Shown here piece after piece: positions 22,964-32,387 of a DNA stretch of 64,000 nt. The stretch is taken from positions 1 to 64,000 of the IMG/VR virus record IMGVR_UViG_3300038701_001167. The stretch is one strand, 5' to 3'. The notes beneath the pieces were generated by a model. That model did not search any database. It saw only the letters and a list, made by a program, of their open reading frames with translations, and had not been told where the DNA came from. This stretch comes from a virus. A program made the position numbers and the translations under genes. How positions within the stretch are numbered: position 1 is the stretch's first letter; each line of letters opens with the position of its first letter.

Positions 22964-23622
22964 TGTTGGTATCCAGAAAACTTCTGATGAAACAGTCAGC
23001 GAATAACATCACTTATATCGGATCGGTCACAAAGTCAGTGAAAAACGCAGGTGATTGGGACACGGCTCTGGACGCGTTAGATGTTTTGAGCATCGCATCA
23101 CCGGGTGATTTGGCAGTCATTGCTTTTACGTTTGACACCAATGAAGACAGCATTTGGACTTGGAGCGGAATGCCCTTTACCGAAATCGAGCACCACGGCG
23201 GCGGAGTCGCGGGGACATATGTGGGGTATCGTTTCGTGGACGCTGCGGACAGCAACCCCTACGTCACTGACGTTGCTGGGTGGGATGGGCTGACTGTTGT
23301 GTGTTCCGTGTTCCGCAATGTTGGAGCGTATGCTGGCGGCACCACGGCAGCGGGGGGATCAGGCTTTCCAGACCCACCACTACACACAGCAAGTGCGGGT
23401 GACTTGTGGATTGCAACAGGCCACATAGACGACGATGGGGTGACAGATTTCTCTGCACCGACAAATTACACACTGGCCGGAAGCGCCGCGTACTCCCGTG
23501 CAACCGGGTCTTCTACGGCTATCGCCTATCGGATTGAGTCTCTCTCATCAGATGATCCGTCAGCTTTTGGCGGCACGGGCGATGACGCTTGGCGGGCCTA
23601 CACAATAACATTTTCGGGGTAA
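22963..23622 (+). CDS. Tail-fibre/tip protein, beta-rich
   Basis: 219 residues from ATG 22963 overlapping the fibre stop (TGATG). Pattern of short beta strands, many Gly/Ser/Thr/Asp (SIASPGDLAVIAFTFDTNED, SAGDLWIATGHIDDDGVTDF). Resembles phage carbohydrate-facing tip domains. GC-rich compared with the 5' part of the fibre gene. It probably forms the tip of, or decorates, the collagen-like fibre. Confidence 0.6.
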   Translation: MLVSRKLLMKQSANNITYIGSVTKSVKNAGDWDTALDALDVLSIASPGDLAVIAFTFDTNEDSIWTWSGMPFTEIEHHGGGVAGTYVGYRFVDAADSNPYVTDVAGWDGLTVVCSVFRNVGAYAGGTTAAGGSGFPDPPLHTASAGDLWIATGHIDDDGVTDFSAPTNYTLAGSAAYSRATGSSTAIAYRIESLSSDDPSAFGGTGDDAWRAYTITFSG

Positions 23623-23625
23623 GAC

Positions 23626-24213
23626 ATGACAACATACGCAGAAAAAATCGACGGCACTTGGATCATCAAAACACCTCGCCAGTTCATGACCGAGCGAAAT
23701 GCCAGCATCCCTGCCGCGCAACTTGCAGACTACGGCCTGCATGAAGTTACGACAGACCCAAGACCTGCGGGCAAATATGTCTACGGCCCCATAGAGGACC
23801 GTGACGGCCTGCCAGTCCGCACATGGGTCCAGCAGGCCGTCACTGCCAAAGACGTAAACAAGGAACGAAACCGGCGTCTTGAAAGCGACTTCGGGTTTAT
23901 GGGTAAGATGTTCCAACGTGATACAAAGTCTCTCCAGCGGATCACAGGGGCCGGAACACTAGCAGGTCTTTACATGGGTAATGGGGGAGACCCCCTATCA
24001 CTAAAATGGCATGCTACAACCGAGAACCCTAATCCAGAAGATTTCATGTGGATCGCCAGTGATGACACTCTGGTTCCGATGAATGCAGCAACTGTATTCA
24101 CATTCTCTCGTGAGGCGGCTGCTGTGGAAACTCGCCTGATCTTCAAAGCGAAAGTATTGAGGGCAATGGACCCGATCCCCGACGATTTCAAAGACGACAA
24201 ATGGTGGACCTAG
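23626..24213 (+). CDS. DUF4376-like tail-fibre accessory protein
   Basis: 195 residues. The second half (VNKERNRRLESDFGFMGKMF, then LQRITGAGTLAGLYM) has the pattern of the DUF4376 domain common in phage tail-fibre assembly or accessory genes; the N-terminal half is beta-rich with PAAQLADYGLHEVT. Begins three bases after the previous stop. Likely chaperone or terminal part of the fibre module. Family assignment is from memory of the motif. Confidence 0.65.
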   Translation: MTTYAEKIDGTWIIKTPRQFMTERNASIPAAQLADYGLHEVTTDPRPAGKYVYGPIEDRDGLPVRTWVQQAVTAKDVNKERNRRLESDFGFMGKMFQRDTKSLQRITGAGTLAGLYMGNGGDPLSLKWHATTENPNPEDFMWIASDDTLVPMNAATVFTFSREAAAVETRLIFKAKVLRAMDPIPDDFKDDKWWT

Positions 24214-24309
24214 TGCTTTGTATCACCTTGTGCACTCTTTTACGCACAGTCCTGCTTATTTGAAGGAAGTGGGATTGGTCGAAAGGTTGCTTACTCTATG
24301 GTTCTGCTG

Positions 24310-24332
24310 TCACACCACATCAAAGCACACCA
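24310..24332 (+). repeat. CACACCA leader motif
   Basis: TCACACCACATCAAAGCACACCA, taken here as the best example of the consensus. Lies 17 bases upstream of the ATG at 24349. Confidence 0.6.
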
Positions 24333-24348
24333 GACAGGTCAAGCTCCC

Positions 24349-24828
24349 ATGACTATTCATATCGCGGCCTACAAAGGCTCAGGTAAATTGGTGGATAAGG
24401 CGGTAAGACTTGCCTTGTCTACCTACTACCAAACACCGGTCCCCTACGCTCATGTGGAGTTGATGAAGGGACCTCGGACATTCCCTCTTCGTGGATCAGA
24501 TACATCGAGTCAGATGTGTCTTGCTGCCTCCAAGCGAGATAAAGCTCGTGTTCGGAAAGAACAGATCTTCTTCAAGCCGAACCATTGGGATTTCTACACG
24601 ATTCCCCAAGATGATATTTGGGATGAAGCTCAAGCAACTCTAGGTAATGGTTATGACACCCTCGGTGCCATACTCTGCATTACACCTTGGGCTCGTCTTC
24701 ACCCTAAAAAAGAATGGTGCTCTGCCCTGATCGCTGACCTGGCCGGTTGGAAAGATCCGGAGCTCTATGATCCATATTTGGTCACACTGAAGGCGATGAG
24801 CCTCGGTGGCACAGTGACGGTGGGATAA
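24349..24828 (+). CDS. YiiX/NlpC-P60-like cysteine peptidase fold protein
   Basis: 159 residues from ATG 24349. AHVELMKG near 45 gives a candidate catalytic His and KKEWCSALIADLAGW near 125 a candidate Cys, the His-before-Cys order of the circularly permuted NlpC/P60 (YiiX/YebB-like) group. This family cleaves peptidoglycan stem peptides or lipids. First gene of the lysis region, so a role in wall processing at entry or lysis is likely. A GC-neutral gap of 135 bases precedes it. Confidence 0.65.
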   Translation: MTIHIAAYKGSGKLVDKAVRLALSTYYQTPVPYAHVELMKGPRTFPLRGSDTSSQMCLAASKRDKARVRKEQIFFKPNHWDFYTIPQDDIWDEAQATLGNGYDTLGAILCITPWARLHPKKEWCSALIADLAGWKDPELYDPYLVTLKAMSLGGTVTVG

Positions 24829-24831
24829 ACC

Positions 24832-25119
24832 ATGATTGAGCATCCCACTATGCCACCGATCGATCCACTTCTGGATTTCCGTATGAAACATCTGGAAAGA
24901 CTGACGATTGAGCAAGCTGAACATATCAAGCAGCTCGAAAACTCTGTCAGAGAAAACCGCTCCTATTACGACAAACGTATCCAGGAGATCAAAGACCACT
25001 ACGAGGAGCAGGAACGAAGTCGACTGATGTGGGGTATTTCCTCACTTGGTTCTTTGGTCATGCTGCTGGTTGGTATTGTCTGGAACTACAGAGCGGTGAT
25101 TTTCAAAGGAAGCAGCTGA
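24832..25119 (+). CDS. XhlA-like coiled-coil membrane protein
   Basis: 95 residues: charged coiled coil (about 17-65, with IEQAEHIKQLENSVRENRSY), then a C-terminal transmembrane span (SLGSLVMLLVGIVWNYRAVI) and short tail. This is the arrangement of the haemolysin XhlA family, which assists holins. Sits directly before two further membrane genes of the lysis cassette. Three bases after the peptidase-like stop. Confidence 0.72.
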   Translation: MIEHPTMPPIDPLLDFRMKHLERLTIEQAEHIKQLENSVRENRSYYDKRIQEIKDHYEEQERSRLMWGISSLGSLVMLLVGIVWNYRAVIFKGSS

Positions 25120-25120
25120 T

Positions 25121-25330
25121 ATGACTGTTTCCAATAAATTCCTTCGTCGAGCTCACTTTATCCTGCTCATCGGAGCTTGGATGCTGACACTGACTTTGGT
25201 GGATCGCACCCTTTTCAAGCTGTCAAGGCTTTCTCCCCCAATAGCTGCACAGATTGAATTGCCTATCTGTGACAGCTCCCTCTGCAACACTGTCTTCAAC
25301 AAGGTAAATCACTATGTCACTTCTCCCTGA
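25121..25330 (+). CDS. Small membrane-anchored lysis-region protein
   Basis: 69 residues with one N-terminal hydrophobic span (AHFILLIGAWMLTLTLV) and a C-terminal part with two Cys (LPICDSSLCNTVF) that could form a periplasmic disulphide. Overlaps the start of the holin-lysozyme fusion by 17 bases. It could be an antiholin or a small holin; sequence alone does not say. Confidence 0.6.
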   Translation: MTVSNKFLRRAHFILLIGAWMLTLTLVDRTLFKLSRLSPPIAAQIELPICDSSLCNTVFNKVNHYVTSP

Positions 25331-26021
25331 TTGGAAAAACATTCTCAAGCATGCCTGGTCTGCTTGGCTCCTCATCGCAGCTGTCTTGCTCACTGGATTG
25401 GAGGTGGTTCTGCCCCTCATCGATCTGGGCCTGCCGAATGGTCTTTACGCAGTTCTCATGGGCGCAATAACATCCTTAGCTCTTTTGGCTCGTCTTCTGG
25501 TTCAGCCTGATGAGATCATTGAGGATTTCAAAAAGGATGAATCCGGTCGAGCATCCAAACGAGCCATTGGTGGAATAGCTGGTTCTGCTGCTGCCATTGC
25601 TGCAGCTGCTGCATTCATTGGTGCTTGGGAAGGCAAAGAGAACACCGCATACCAAGACATCGTTGGTGTTTGGACCGTCTGCTATGGTGAGACCAAAGGT
25701 GTTCGTCCTGGAGATACCTACTCTGATGCTGAGTGCTCAGAGATGCTCGAAGAGGAGATCGTCGCATATGAGAAAGGCCTCGATCGCTGCCTGACAGCAG
25801 ATGTCCCTATTGGTGCCAAGATTGCCTTTGTCTCTTGGACCTACAATGTCGGCGTTGGAGCCGCCTGCCGATCTACACTGGTTCGAAAAGCCAATGCCGG
25901 TGATCTGGTAGGCGCCTGTAATGAACTACCGCGGTGGAACAGAGCAGGTGGCAAAGTCATACGTGGTCTGACCAACCGCCGAATATCTGAGCGAGAGATG
26001 TGTCTGGAGTCTCTTAAATGA
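25314..26021 (+). CDS. Holin-like / T4-type lysozyme fusion endolysin
   Basis: 235 residues. Residues 1-65 contain two transmembrane spans (AWLLIAAVLLTGLEVVLPLI and GLYAVLMGAITSLALLARLL), a layout like phage holins of the DUF7940 type. Residues 84-101 are an Ala/Gly-rich span resembling a signal-arrest-release segment. From about 101 follows a GH24 lysozyme with the E-x8-D-x5-T triad at E106, D115, T121. Combining membrane and muralytic parts in one chain is unusual; cleavage or SAR-type release may be involved. Overlaps Rz downstream by four bases. Confidence 0.85.
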   Translation: MSLLPDWKNILKHAWSAWLLIAAVLLTGLEVVLPLIDLGLPNGLYAVLMGAITSLALLARLLVQPDEIIEDFKKDESGRASKRAIGGIAGSAAAIAAAAAFIGAWEGKENTAYQDIVGVWTVCYGETKGVRPGDTYSDAECSEMLEEEIVAYEKGLDRCLTADVPIGAKIAFVSWTYNVGVGAACRSTLVRKANAGDLVGACNELPRWNRAGGKVIRGLTNRRISEREMCLESLK

Positions 26022-26320
26022 GAGCAAACCTTCTTCCTCTTATCATTGTGAGCTTCTTCGCCGGCCTGGGTTACTGGGTCGGTGTTGAGCGTACTGAGAA
26101 CCAATACGAAACAGCGAGAGAGAACCTTCAGAGGGAACTTTTCGAAGTGTCTGATGATCTTTCGAAAGCAAAACAAGAACTGGAGTTTCTTCGTGCAAAC
26201 CAAGCAGACCGATCCAAGAAGATTGAAGATGAAATTCGTAATGATCCCGACACTTCTCGTCCTGGTATCAGTGCTGACGGGTTGCGCCGATTGGAACGGA
26301 GATGGACGCTTCCAGATTAG
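26018..26320 (+). CDS. Rz-like inner-membrane spanin
   Basis: 100 residues: N-terminal transmembrane anchor (LLPLIIVSFFAGLGYWVGVE), then a long coiled coil (ENLQRELFEVSDDLSKAKQE) and a polar tail. Standard i-spanin layout. Overlaps the lysozyme stop (ATGA). The o-spanin gene starts inside it in another frame. Confidence 0.82.
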   Translation: MRANLLPLIIVSFFAGLGYWVGVERTENQYETARENLQRELFEVSDDLSKAKQELEFLRANQADRSKKIEDEIRNDPDTSRPGISADGLRRLERRWTLPD

Positions 26321-26507
26321 TGAACTTCCGGAAGCTGTATCAGAGCCCTGCCCTCACCCTCTGACATTGGTCAGTCGTGGTGGAACAGTTGCAGATGATG
26401 AGATTACTGTTGGACGGCTTGGAGATGCTCTGATCGAGTGTGGCCGGGAAAAAGAAGTGGCTGTGTATGGGTTCAACAAACTGAAACAAGTTCTGACTGA
26501 TGAGTAA
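26229..26507 (+). CDS. Rz1-like outer-membrane lipoprotein spanin
   Basis: 92 residues from ATG 26229 (or 88 from ATG 26241), starting inside Rz in a different frame. Signal peptide with lipobox VLTGC, C19 being the lipidated cysteine (MIPTLLVLVSVLTGC). Mature part is proline-containing and acidic. Nested Rz/Rz1 genes are known in lambdoid phages; together the two proteins fuse the membranes at lysis. Confidence 0.82.
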   Translation: MKFVMIPTLLVLVSVLTGCADWNGDGRFQISELPEAVSEPCPHPLTLVSRGGTVADDEITVGRLGDALIECGREKEVAVYGFNKLKQVLTDE

Positions 26508-26524
26508 TTCTCTTTGTTGGTGGT

Positions 26525-26547
26525 TGCTTTGGTTTGATTTGGTGTGA
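26525..26547 (+). repeat. CACACCA family motif in reverse orientation
   Basis: Reads TGCTTTGGTTTGATTTGGTGTGA on the plus strand, so CACACCA is on the template strand of the plus gene at 26573; an exception to the sense-strand rule. Ends 25 bases before the ATG. Confidence 0.5.
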
Positions 26548-26572
26548 AAGAAGATTTCGAAACGGAGATTAC

Positions 26573-27235
26573 ATGCAAAAGAATATAGGCCCTGTTGAGA
26601 TGGTTCAGATCGATCCACGAGTTGCTGAAATGCAAGCTCGTGCTCATGCTGCCATGTCTGGTGATCTTTCTGATGGGTGGTTCCAAGCATCCCTTTCCAT
26701 TCCGAACCAAGACAAGGGGAAGCTCTCTCGGGATATGCGTCAGTGGATGGATTCTCAGGGTGGAGCCCAAGGAGCACAAAATCAGCCTCGTCCAGTAGCT
26801 CGACCAGGGACTGCAGTTCAGGGATCAATGGATGACCGGGAACTCTTGGCCAAGACTTTGATGGCTGAGGCAGGTGCTGAAGGATACGACGGTCTTCTGG
26901 CTGCTGGTGCTGTGATTGCCAACCGAGCCAACAATCCCAAAGGAACATATGGAACTGGGTTGAGAGGCGTCATCATGAAACCCGGTCAGTTCTCTGCATG
27001 GAACTCCGTAACTGGATACGCAAACGGAGAAGGTGGTCTGAACATGGACAGGATTAGTCCAAGTGAAGCCGCCTACCGTGCCGCAGATGCCATCATGCAG
27101 GGTCAGTACCAAGACCCAACTGGTGGAGCCACTCATTACTACAATCCCGCTGTTGCAAGCCCTGTGTGGGGTCAGACGGCTGAAGAACCATGGCAGAAGA
27201 TCGGAAATCACGTCTTCGGCTGGGGCGACAGATAA
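26573..27235 (+). CDS. SleB-type cell-wall hydrolase
   Basis: 220 residues, ATG 26573 with GGAG five bases upstream. The C-terminal 135 residues are a Hydrolase_2 (SleB/CwlJ) domain: LLAKTLMAEAGAEGYDGLLA, then AVIANRANNPKGTYG and GQFSAWNS, with the active-site Glu in MAEAGAEG. N-terminal part is linker-like (Gly/Gln/Pro). Next to the portal gene, so it is more likely a virion-carried hydrolase for DNA entry than the lysis enzyme. Confidence 0.85.
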   Translation: MQKNIGPVEMVQIDPRVAEMQARAHAAMSGDLSDGWFQASLSIPNQDKGKLSRDMRQWMDSQGGAQGAQNQPRPVARPGTAVQGSMDDRELLAKTLMAEAGAEGYDGLLAAGAVIANRANNPKGTYGTGLRGVIMKPGQFSAWNSVTGYANGEGGLNMDRISPSEAAYRAADAIMQGQYQDPTGGATHYYNPAVASPVWGQTAEEPWQKIGNHVFGWGDR

Positions 27236-27253
27236 GGACATAGGTGAAAGACC

Positions 27254-29428
27254 ATGAACCAAGAAGATCAATACGTTCACCTAAATCCGGGTGAGACCCA
27301 GAAGCTGACAGAGTGGAAGAAAGAGCCAACGATCTTGGACCTGGCTCACGATCTCAGCATTGCCAAAGAGAGTCATGATGCTCACTCAAAAAAGGTTCAG
27401 CACTGGCTCGATCTTCGTAATGTCACAGGCTCTGCCAAACCAAAGACCCTGAAGAACCGGTCTTCTGTTCAACCTCCTCTCATTCGCAAACAGAATGAGT
27501 GGCGGTATTCTGCATTGTCCGAACCTTTCTTGTCTTCTGATGGGATGTTTGAGATTTCTCCTCGGACCTGGGAAGACAAACAAGGTGCTGAGCAGAACCA
27601 ACTGGTTCTCAACTGGCAGTTCCGAACGAAGATCGACTCTGTGGACTTCATCGACAAGTTCGTCCGTACAGTGGTGGATGAAGGCACTGTTGCTGTTCGA
27701 CTTGGCTGGGAACGACAAACCCGCATGGTCAAGAAGACGGTTCCTGTCTGGGGCTTCTATGTTGCCGAAGATGAAGAAGAACTCTTGGCTCTACAAGAAG
27801 CCATGCTCACCCGCAAGAATGATCCTCGTGGATTTACCAAGCTGCCTCCTGAACTCCAGGCCGCGGCTGAATACTCCATGGAACAGGGTGTCCCGGTTGT
27901 TGCAGTACAGGTGGGTGAAGAAGAAGTTGAAGAAGAAGAGATCATTCGGAACCGTCCGACACTCGACTTCCTCCACTACGAGAACCTTTACCTCGATCCG
28001 ACATGTCAGGGTGACATCAGCAAAGCACGCTTTGCGATTATTTCGTTTGAGACGTCCTATGCTGAGCTGAAGAAAGAGGGGAAGAAGTACAAGAACCTCG
28101 ATCAGATCGACTACAATAGCAACAACCCTATCATGGTTCCAGACCATGAAGTTGGTGACACTCCCACATCGATCCAGTTCAAGGACAAAGCCCGTAAGCG
28201 TATCGTGGCCTATGAATACTGGGGCTGGTACGATGTTGAAGGTGATGGTGTTCTGGTTCCAATCGTTGCGACCTATGTTGGCAACACTATTATCCGCATG
28301 GAAGAGAACCCCTTCCCGGATAAGTCTCTGCCGATCGTTCTGACCAAGTATCTCCCGGTTAAGAACTCTCTGACAGGTGAACCAGATGCAGAGCTGCTCG
28401 AAGACAACCAGAAAGTTCTGGGTGCTGTTACTCGTGGCATGATCGATCTCATGGCTCGTTCTGCAAATGGTCAGACCGGTTTTGCCAAAGGAATGCTCGA
28501 TCCTGTGAACCGTCGTCGGTATGATGCTGGCGCCGATTACGAGTTCAATCCAAACCTACAGCCCAGTGCTGGCATCTATGCTCACAAATATCCGGAAATT
28601 CCTCAATCTGCTCTGACCATGCTGTCTCTACAGAACCAGGAAGCAGAATCCCTGACAGGCGTGAAAGCCTTCTCAGGTGGCTTGTCTGGTGAAGCTTATG
28701 GTGAAGTGGCGGCCGGTATTCGAGGCATGCTTGATGCAGCCTCCAAGCGTGAGATGGCCATTCTTCGTCGTCTGGCAAAAGGTATCGCTGAGATCGGTAA
28801 GAAGATCATCAGTATGAACCAAGAGTTCCTCTCTGAAGAGGAAGTCATTCGTGTCACCAATGAAGACTTTGTCACGATCAGCCGTGAAGAACTTCGTGGT
28901 GATTACGATCTGAAAGTGGACATCTCCACTGCAGAAGTTGATGAAGCCAAAGCACAAGACCTGGCCTTCATGCTTCAGACCATGGGCAACAACATGGACT
29001 TCTCCATGGTTCAAATGGTTCTGGCAGAGATCGCCAAACTCAAGCGTATGCCTGAACTGGCCGAGAAAATCCTAAGCTTCCAGCCGCAGCCTGATCCTCT
29101 GGATCAACAGCTCAAACAACTGGAGATACGTAAGTTGCAGGCAGAAGTTCAGAAGACAGAAGCCGACGCTCAACTGTCGATGGCCAAAGCCCGTAAAGAA
29201 CTCTCTGAAGCTGATCTCAAAGACCTCGACTACGTGGAACAAGAGACTGGAACCAAGCACGAACGGGATCGTGATCTGCACGGTGCTCAAGCTGAAGCTA
29301 ACCAAAAGCATGAGATCACTAAGGCATTCTTGGCTCCTCAAAAAGAAGGTGAGAGCCGCCCAGATATTGCTGGCGCGGTTGCTTACAACCAGTTCACCAA
29401 ACTACTCGATGGCGTAGTCGGTAACTAA
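27254..29428 (+). CDS. Portal protein (N4 gp59-like)
   Basis: 724 residues, large for a portal, as expected in this lineage. Segments typical of the N4 portal: SSVQPPLIRKQNEWRYSALS near 75-95, FVRTVVDEGTVAVRLGWERQ near 136, NLYLDPTCQGDISKARFAII near 241, LTGVKAFSGGLSGEAYGEVA near 470, and a long C-terminal helical part (LEIRKLQAEVQKTEADAQLS). Forms the dodecameric DNA gate. Followed after 23 bases by a small helical gene. Confidence 0.9.
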   Translation: MNQEDQYVHLNPGETQKLTEWKKEPTILDLAHDLSIAKESHDAHSKKVQHWLDLRNVTGSAKPKTLKNRSSVQPPLIRKQNEWRYSALSEPFLSSDGMFEISPRTWEDKQGAEQNQLVLNWQFRTKIDSVDFIDKFVRTVVDEGTVAVRLGWERQTRMVKKTVPVWGFYVAEDEEELLALQEAMLTRKNDPRGFTKLPPELQAAAEYSMEQGVPVVAVQVGEEEVEEEEIIRNRPTLDFLHYENLYLDPTCQGDISKARFAIISFETSYAELKKEGKKYKNLDQIDYNSNNPIMVPDHEVGDTPTSIQFKDKARKRIVAYEYWGWYDVEGDGVLVPIVATYVGNTIIRMEENPFPDKSLPIVLTKYLPVKNSLTGEPDAELLEDNQKVLGAVTRGMIDLMARSANGQTGFAKGMLDPVNRRRYDAGADYEFNPNLQPSAGIYAHKYPEIPQSALTMLSLQNQEAESLTGVKAFSGGLSGEAYGEVAAGIRGMLDAASKREMAILRRLAKGIAEIGKKIISMNQEFLSEEEVIRVTNEDFVTISREELRGDYDLKVDISTAEVDEAKAQDLAFMLQTMGNNMDFSMVQMVLAEIAKLKRMPELAEKILSFQPQPDPLDQQLKQLEIRKLQAEVQKTEADAQLSMAKARKELSEADLKDLDYVEQETGTKHERDRDLHGAQAEANQKHEITKAFLAPQKEGESRPDIAGAVAYNQFTKLLDGVVGN

Positions 29429-29451
29429 ACCTGAAGTAAGGCAACACACCA

Positions 29452-29823
29452 ATGCAAACCAAATCAACTCTTGATGGCGTTCTAAAGTCTCCGGAAAACG
29501 AGATTGAAGAACTGCAGATTACACTGGAAGATGCAAAGCGTACTGTCGCCCTTCGTGATGACCTCATGAAGCTGGCGAAGAACAAGCTGTTCAAATCGAT
29601 CATCGTCGAAGCCTACATGAAAGATGAAGCTCTTCGTCTCACCCAAATCATCGGTGAAATTCAACATGTCGAGTACCGAGATGAGATTGTCGATGCTCTG
29701 AAAGGCATTTCTCATTTTCGTCAGTGGATGGACCGCATTCTTGGAATGGGTGACGTGGCTGAACAGTCAATCAAAGAATACGAGCAGGTTCTACAGGACG
29801 CCTATGCAGAGATGGAGGAGTAA
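29452..29823 (+). CDS. Small helical protein between portal and scaffold genes
   Basis: 123 residues, almost entirely helical and charged (ENEIEELQITLEDAKRTVAL; IIVEAYMKDEALRLTQIIGE). Start is preceded by AAGGCAACACACCA, a weak ribosome site overlapped by a CACACCA unit. Unknown, probably head assembly. Confidence 0.62.
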   Translation: MQTKSTLDGVLKSPENEIEELQITLEDAKRTVALRDDLMKLAKNKLFKSIIVEAYMKDEALRLTQIIGEIQHVEYRDEIVDALKGISHFRQWMDRILGMGDVAEQSIKEYEQVLQDAYAEMEE

Positions 29824-29829
29824 TCTGAC

Positions 29830-31098
29830 ATGAGCACTCCTGATTATGAAAACATGACAGACGAGGAGTTTGCAAAGCTGGAGAGCCCCCAAGGCTCGGA
29901 AGCGGAGCAGGCTCCCGTCGATGATACAGTAGAAGAGACCCCTACCCTTCCTGAAGGATCAAGTGGTCTGTTTGCTGATGACTTTGATGAAGACGATACT
30001 GTCGAAGCATCTCTGAACACAAAAACAGAAGAACCATCTGAAGAAGCTGATCCGGTTGAAGGGGGTGATGAAGCTCCGGACGCAGAGACCCCGGCAGAAG
30101 AGACTGCTGAGGAGAACGCTGAAGACGTTGCTGAAGATGCTGCCACTGTTCCTGGTTCAGAAGACAGTCACACCAAATCAAAGCAAACCACAGAAGCAGA
30201 GACAAAGACCGAAACACCTGCCGAGACCAAAGGCAATGGCGGATCCAGTCTCTCTCCTGAGGATGCGTACAAGCGCATCATGGCTCCGTTCAAAGCGAAC
30301 GGCAAAGAGTTCACACCCAAAGATCCGGATGAAGTCATCCGTCTGATGCAGATGGGTGCGGGCTACAATCGCAAGATGGCAGAACTCAAGCCGAACCTTC
30401 GCATGATGAAGATGCTTGAGAAGAAAGGATTGCTTGATGAAGGGAAGCTCAACTTCCTCATCGACGTGAATGACCGCAACCCTGCGGCCATACAGAAGCT
30501 CCTTCATGACTCCAAGATCGATCCCCTCGATCTCGATACGTCGGAAGAGCCGAAGTACCAACCAACCAACCACTCTGTAAGTGATGAGGAATACACTTTC
30601 ACAGAAACCCTTAACGCAATTAAGCGTGAAGAAGGTGGAAGCGAAACTGTAAACGTCATCAACCAGCAGTGGGATCGTGCCTCGAAAGAGGAAGTGTTCA
30701 AAGAACCGAGCATCATCGGTTTGATCCACGAACAGCGGCAGAATGGAATTTACGACAAGATCACCGCTGAACTTGATCGACAGAAGATGCTGGGCGCCTT
30801 TGAAGGCGAGCCATTTATCTACGCTTACAAAGCTGTTGGAGACTACCTCCATTCCCGTGGTGAACTGATCCCCGCATCCACCGAAACATCTTCGGCTGGC
30901 CCTGCAGAGACCACTTCGAAGCCTCGTGAAATGGTCGAGACACGCACAGCGACACAGAAAGCGAAATTGGCAAACAGCGACCGGGTACAGGCAGCAGCCT
31001 CCCCTCGGTCAAATCCTGGTCAACCGAAAGCTCCCTTCGATCCGGTCAACATGTCGGACGAAGAGATCATGCGGATGACCCGTCCCCCAAGTTCGTAA
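29830..31098 (+). CDS. Probable scaffold/head-assembly protein (N4 gp57 position)
   Basis: 422 residues. Strongly acidic, low-complexity first 120 residues (ETPTLPEGSSGLFADDFDED; Glu/Thr/Ala-rich run), then a helical charged body (APFKANGKEFTPKDPDEVIR) and a C-terminal DPVNMSDEEIMRMTR that echoes the N-terminal ENMTDEEFAKLES. Located immediately before the capsid gene, as for scaffolds. A CACACCA-like motif lies within the acidic linker at 30168-30193. Confidence 0.7.
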   Translation: MSTPDYENMTDEEFAKLESPQGSEAEQAPVDDTVEETPTLPEGSSGLFADDFDEDDTVEASLNTKTEEPSEEADPVEGGDEAPDAETPAEETAEENAEDVAEDAATVPGSEDSHTKSKQTTEAETKTETPAETKGNGGSSLSPEDAYKRIMAPFKANGKEFTPKDPDEVIRLMQMGAGYNRKMAELKPNLRMMKMLEKKGLLDEGKLNFLIDVNDRNPAAIQKLLHDSKIDPLDLDTSEEPKYQPTNHSVSDEEYTFTETLNAIKREEGGSETVNVINQQWDRASKEEVFKEPSIIGLIHEQRQNGIYDKITAELDRQKMLGAFEGEPFIYAYKAVGDYLHSRGELIPASTETSSAGPAETTSKPREMVETRTATQKAKLANSDRVQAAASPRSNPGQPKAPFDPVNMSDEEIMRMTRPPSS

Positions 31099-31110
31099 GG
31101 AAATCGCCAA

Positions 31111-32316
31111 GTGCAAACCTACAATGATCCCGCTGGTGGAACACAGTCGTCTATCGAAGGCGCTGGCTCCACTCAAATGAACACCTTCTTCTGGCAGAAA
31201 AAAGCTCTTATCGAGGCTGCCAAAGAAATGTTCTTCTCCCCGTTGGCCGATGTGACCAACATGCCGAAGCATTATGGTAAGACGATCAAAGTCTACCACT
31301 ACATGCCTCTGCTCGATGATCGCAACGTCAACGACCAAGGTCTTGATGCGAACGGTGCATCGTATGCCAACGGTAACCTGTATGGCTCGTCCAAGGATAT
31401 CGGCACCATCGATGGTCGTCTTCCGACGCTCACCGAGAATGGTGGTCGTGTGAACCGCGTTGGTTTCACCCGTATCCAGATCGAAGGAACCATGCAGAAC
31501 TTCGGTCTCTTCCATGAGTTCTCGGAAGACAGCATCCAGTTCGACTCGGACGAAGATCTGTATTCGCACCTCTCCCGTGAGATGGTGACGGGTGCAACTC
31601 AGCTGTCCGAAGCTGTGCTGCAGAAAGAACTGTTGGCAGGTGCAGGTATCACTATCTGGACTGGTGACGCCACATCGAACGTCACAGTGTCTGGTGAATC
31701 CGCTGATCCGGCAGTTGCCACCTACGAAGACCTGATGGCTCTGAACCGTATTCTGAACGACAACCGCACTCCGATGCAGACGAAAGTCATCACCGGTTCG
31801 CGTATGATCGACACGAATACGATTGGTGCTGGCCGTGTCCTCTACATTGGTTCCGAACTGGAATCGATTGTTAAGGGCATGACTGACCTCTTCAATGATC
31901 CGGCATTCGTTCCGGTCCACAAGTATGCAGCTGCTCAGACCACTCTGAACGGTGAGATTGGTACTGTCGATCACTTCCGTATCGTCGTGGTTCCGGAAAT
32001 GCTGCATTGGGCTGCTGCTGGTGCTGCTGCAACTGCATCGAACCCTGGCTACGAAACCTCCGACATGGGTGCTGGTGAGAAGTACAACATCTACCCGATG
32101 CTCGTCGTTGGCGGTGGTTCGTTCACTACCATTGGTTTCCAGACCGGTGGTAAGTCGATGAAGTTCAAGATCATCACCAAGAAGCCGGGTGAGAAGACCG
32201 CTGACCGTAACGATCCTTACGGGAAGATGGGCTTCAGCTCGATCGCTTGGTGGCACGGTACGATGATCCTCCGTCCGGAGCGTCTGGCTGTCGTGAAGAC
32301 CCTGGCCAAGATCTAA
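31111..32316 (+). CDS. Major capsid protein (N4 gp56-like)
   Basis: 401 residues, GTG start with AAGGA nine bases upstream. HK97-fold, N4 type: [20 protein letters not shown], then [40 protein letters not shown] and a C-terminal [20 protein letters not shown]. Builds the icosahedral shell. Followed by a perfect 9-bp terminator-like hairpin that probably sets its abundance relative to downstream genes. Confidence 0.93.
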   Translation: MQTYNDPAGGTQSSIEGAGSTQMNTFFWQKKALIEAAKEMFFSPLADVTNMPKHYGKTIKVYHYMPLLDDRNVNDQGLDANGASYANGNLYGSSKDIGTIDGRLPTLTENGGRVNRVGFTRIQIEGTMQNFGLFHEFSEDSIQFDSDEDLYSHLSREMVTGATQLSEAVLQKELLAGAGITIWTGDATSNVTVSGESADPAVATYEDLMALNRILNDNRTPMQTKVITGSRMIDTNTIGAGRVLYIGSELESIVKGMTDLFNDPAFVPVHKYAAAQTTLNGEIGTVDHFRIVVVPEMLHWAAAGAAATASNPGYETSDMGAGEKYNIYPMLVVGGGSFTTIGFQTGGKSMKFKIITKKPGEKTADRNDPYGKMGFSSIAWWHGTMILRPERLAVVKTLAKI

Positions 32317-32329
32317 TCTGAGCCAATGA

Positions 32330-32351
32330 GAGAAGGGCTTAGGCCCTTCTC
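32330..32351 (+). terminator. Hairpin after capsid gene
   Basis: GAGAAGGGC / GCCCTTCTC, 9-bp perfect stem with TTAG loop; ATTTTT appears 12 bases later. Probably a partial terminator or mRNA-stabilising end. Confidence 0.7.
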
Positions 32352-32387
32352 CACCTCCCCCAATTTTTCCCTTATAGGACCGTCACA

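Noticed and set aside
31009-32256. Leftward 415-codon frame opposite the capsid gene
   Set aside because: Antisense shadow of the major capsid gene; no start signal and biased composition.
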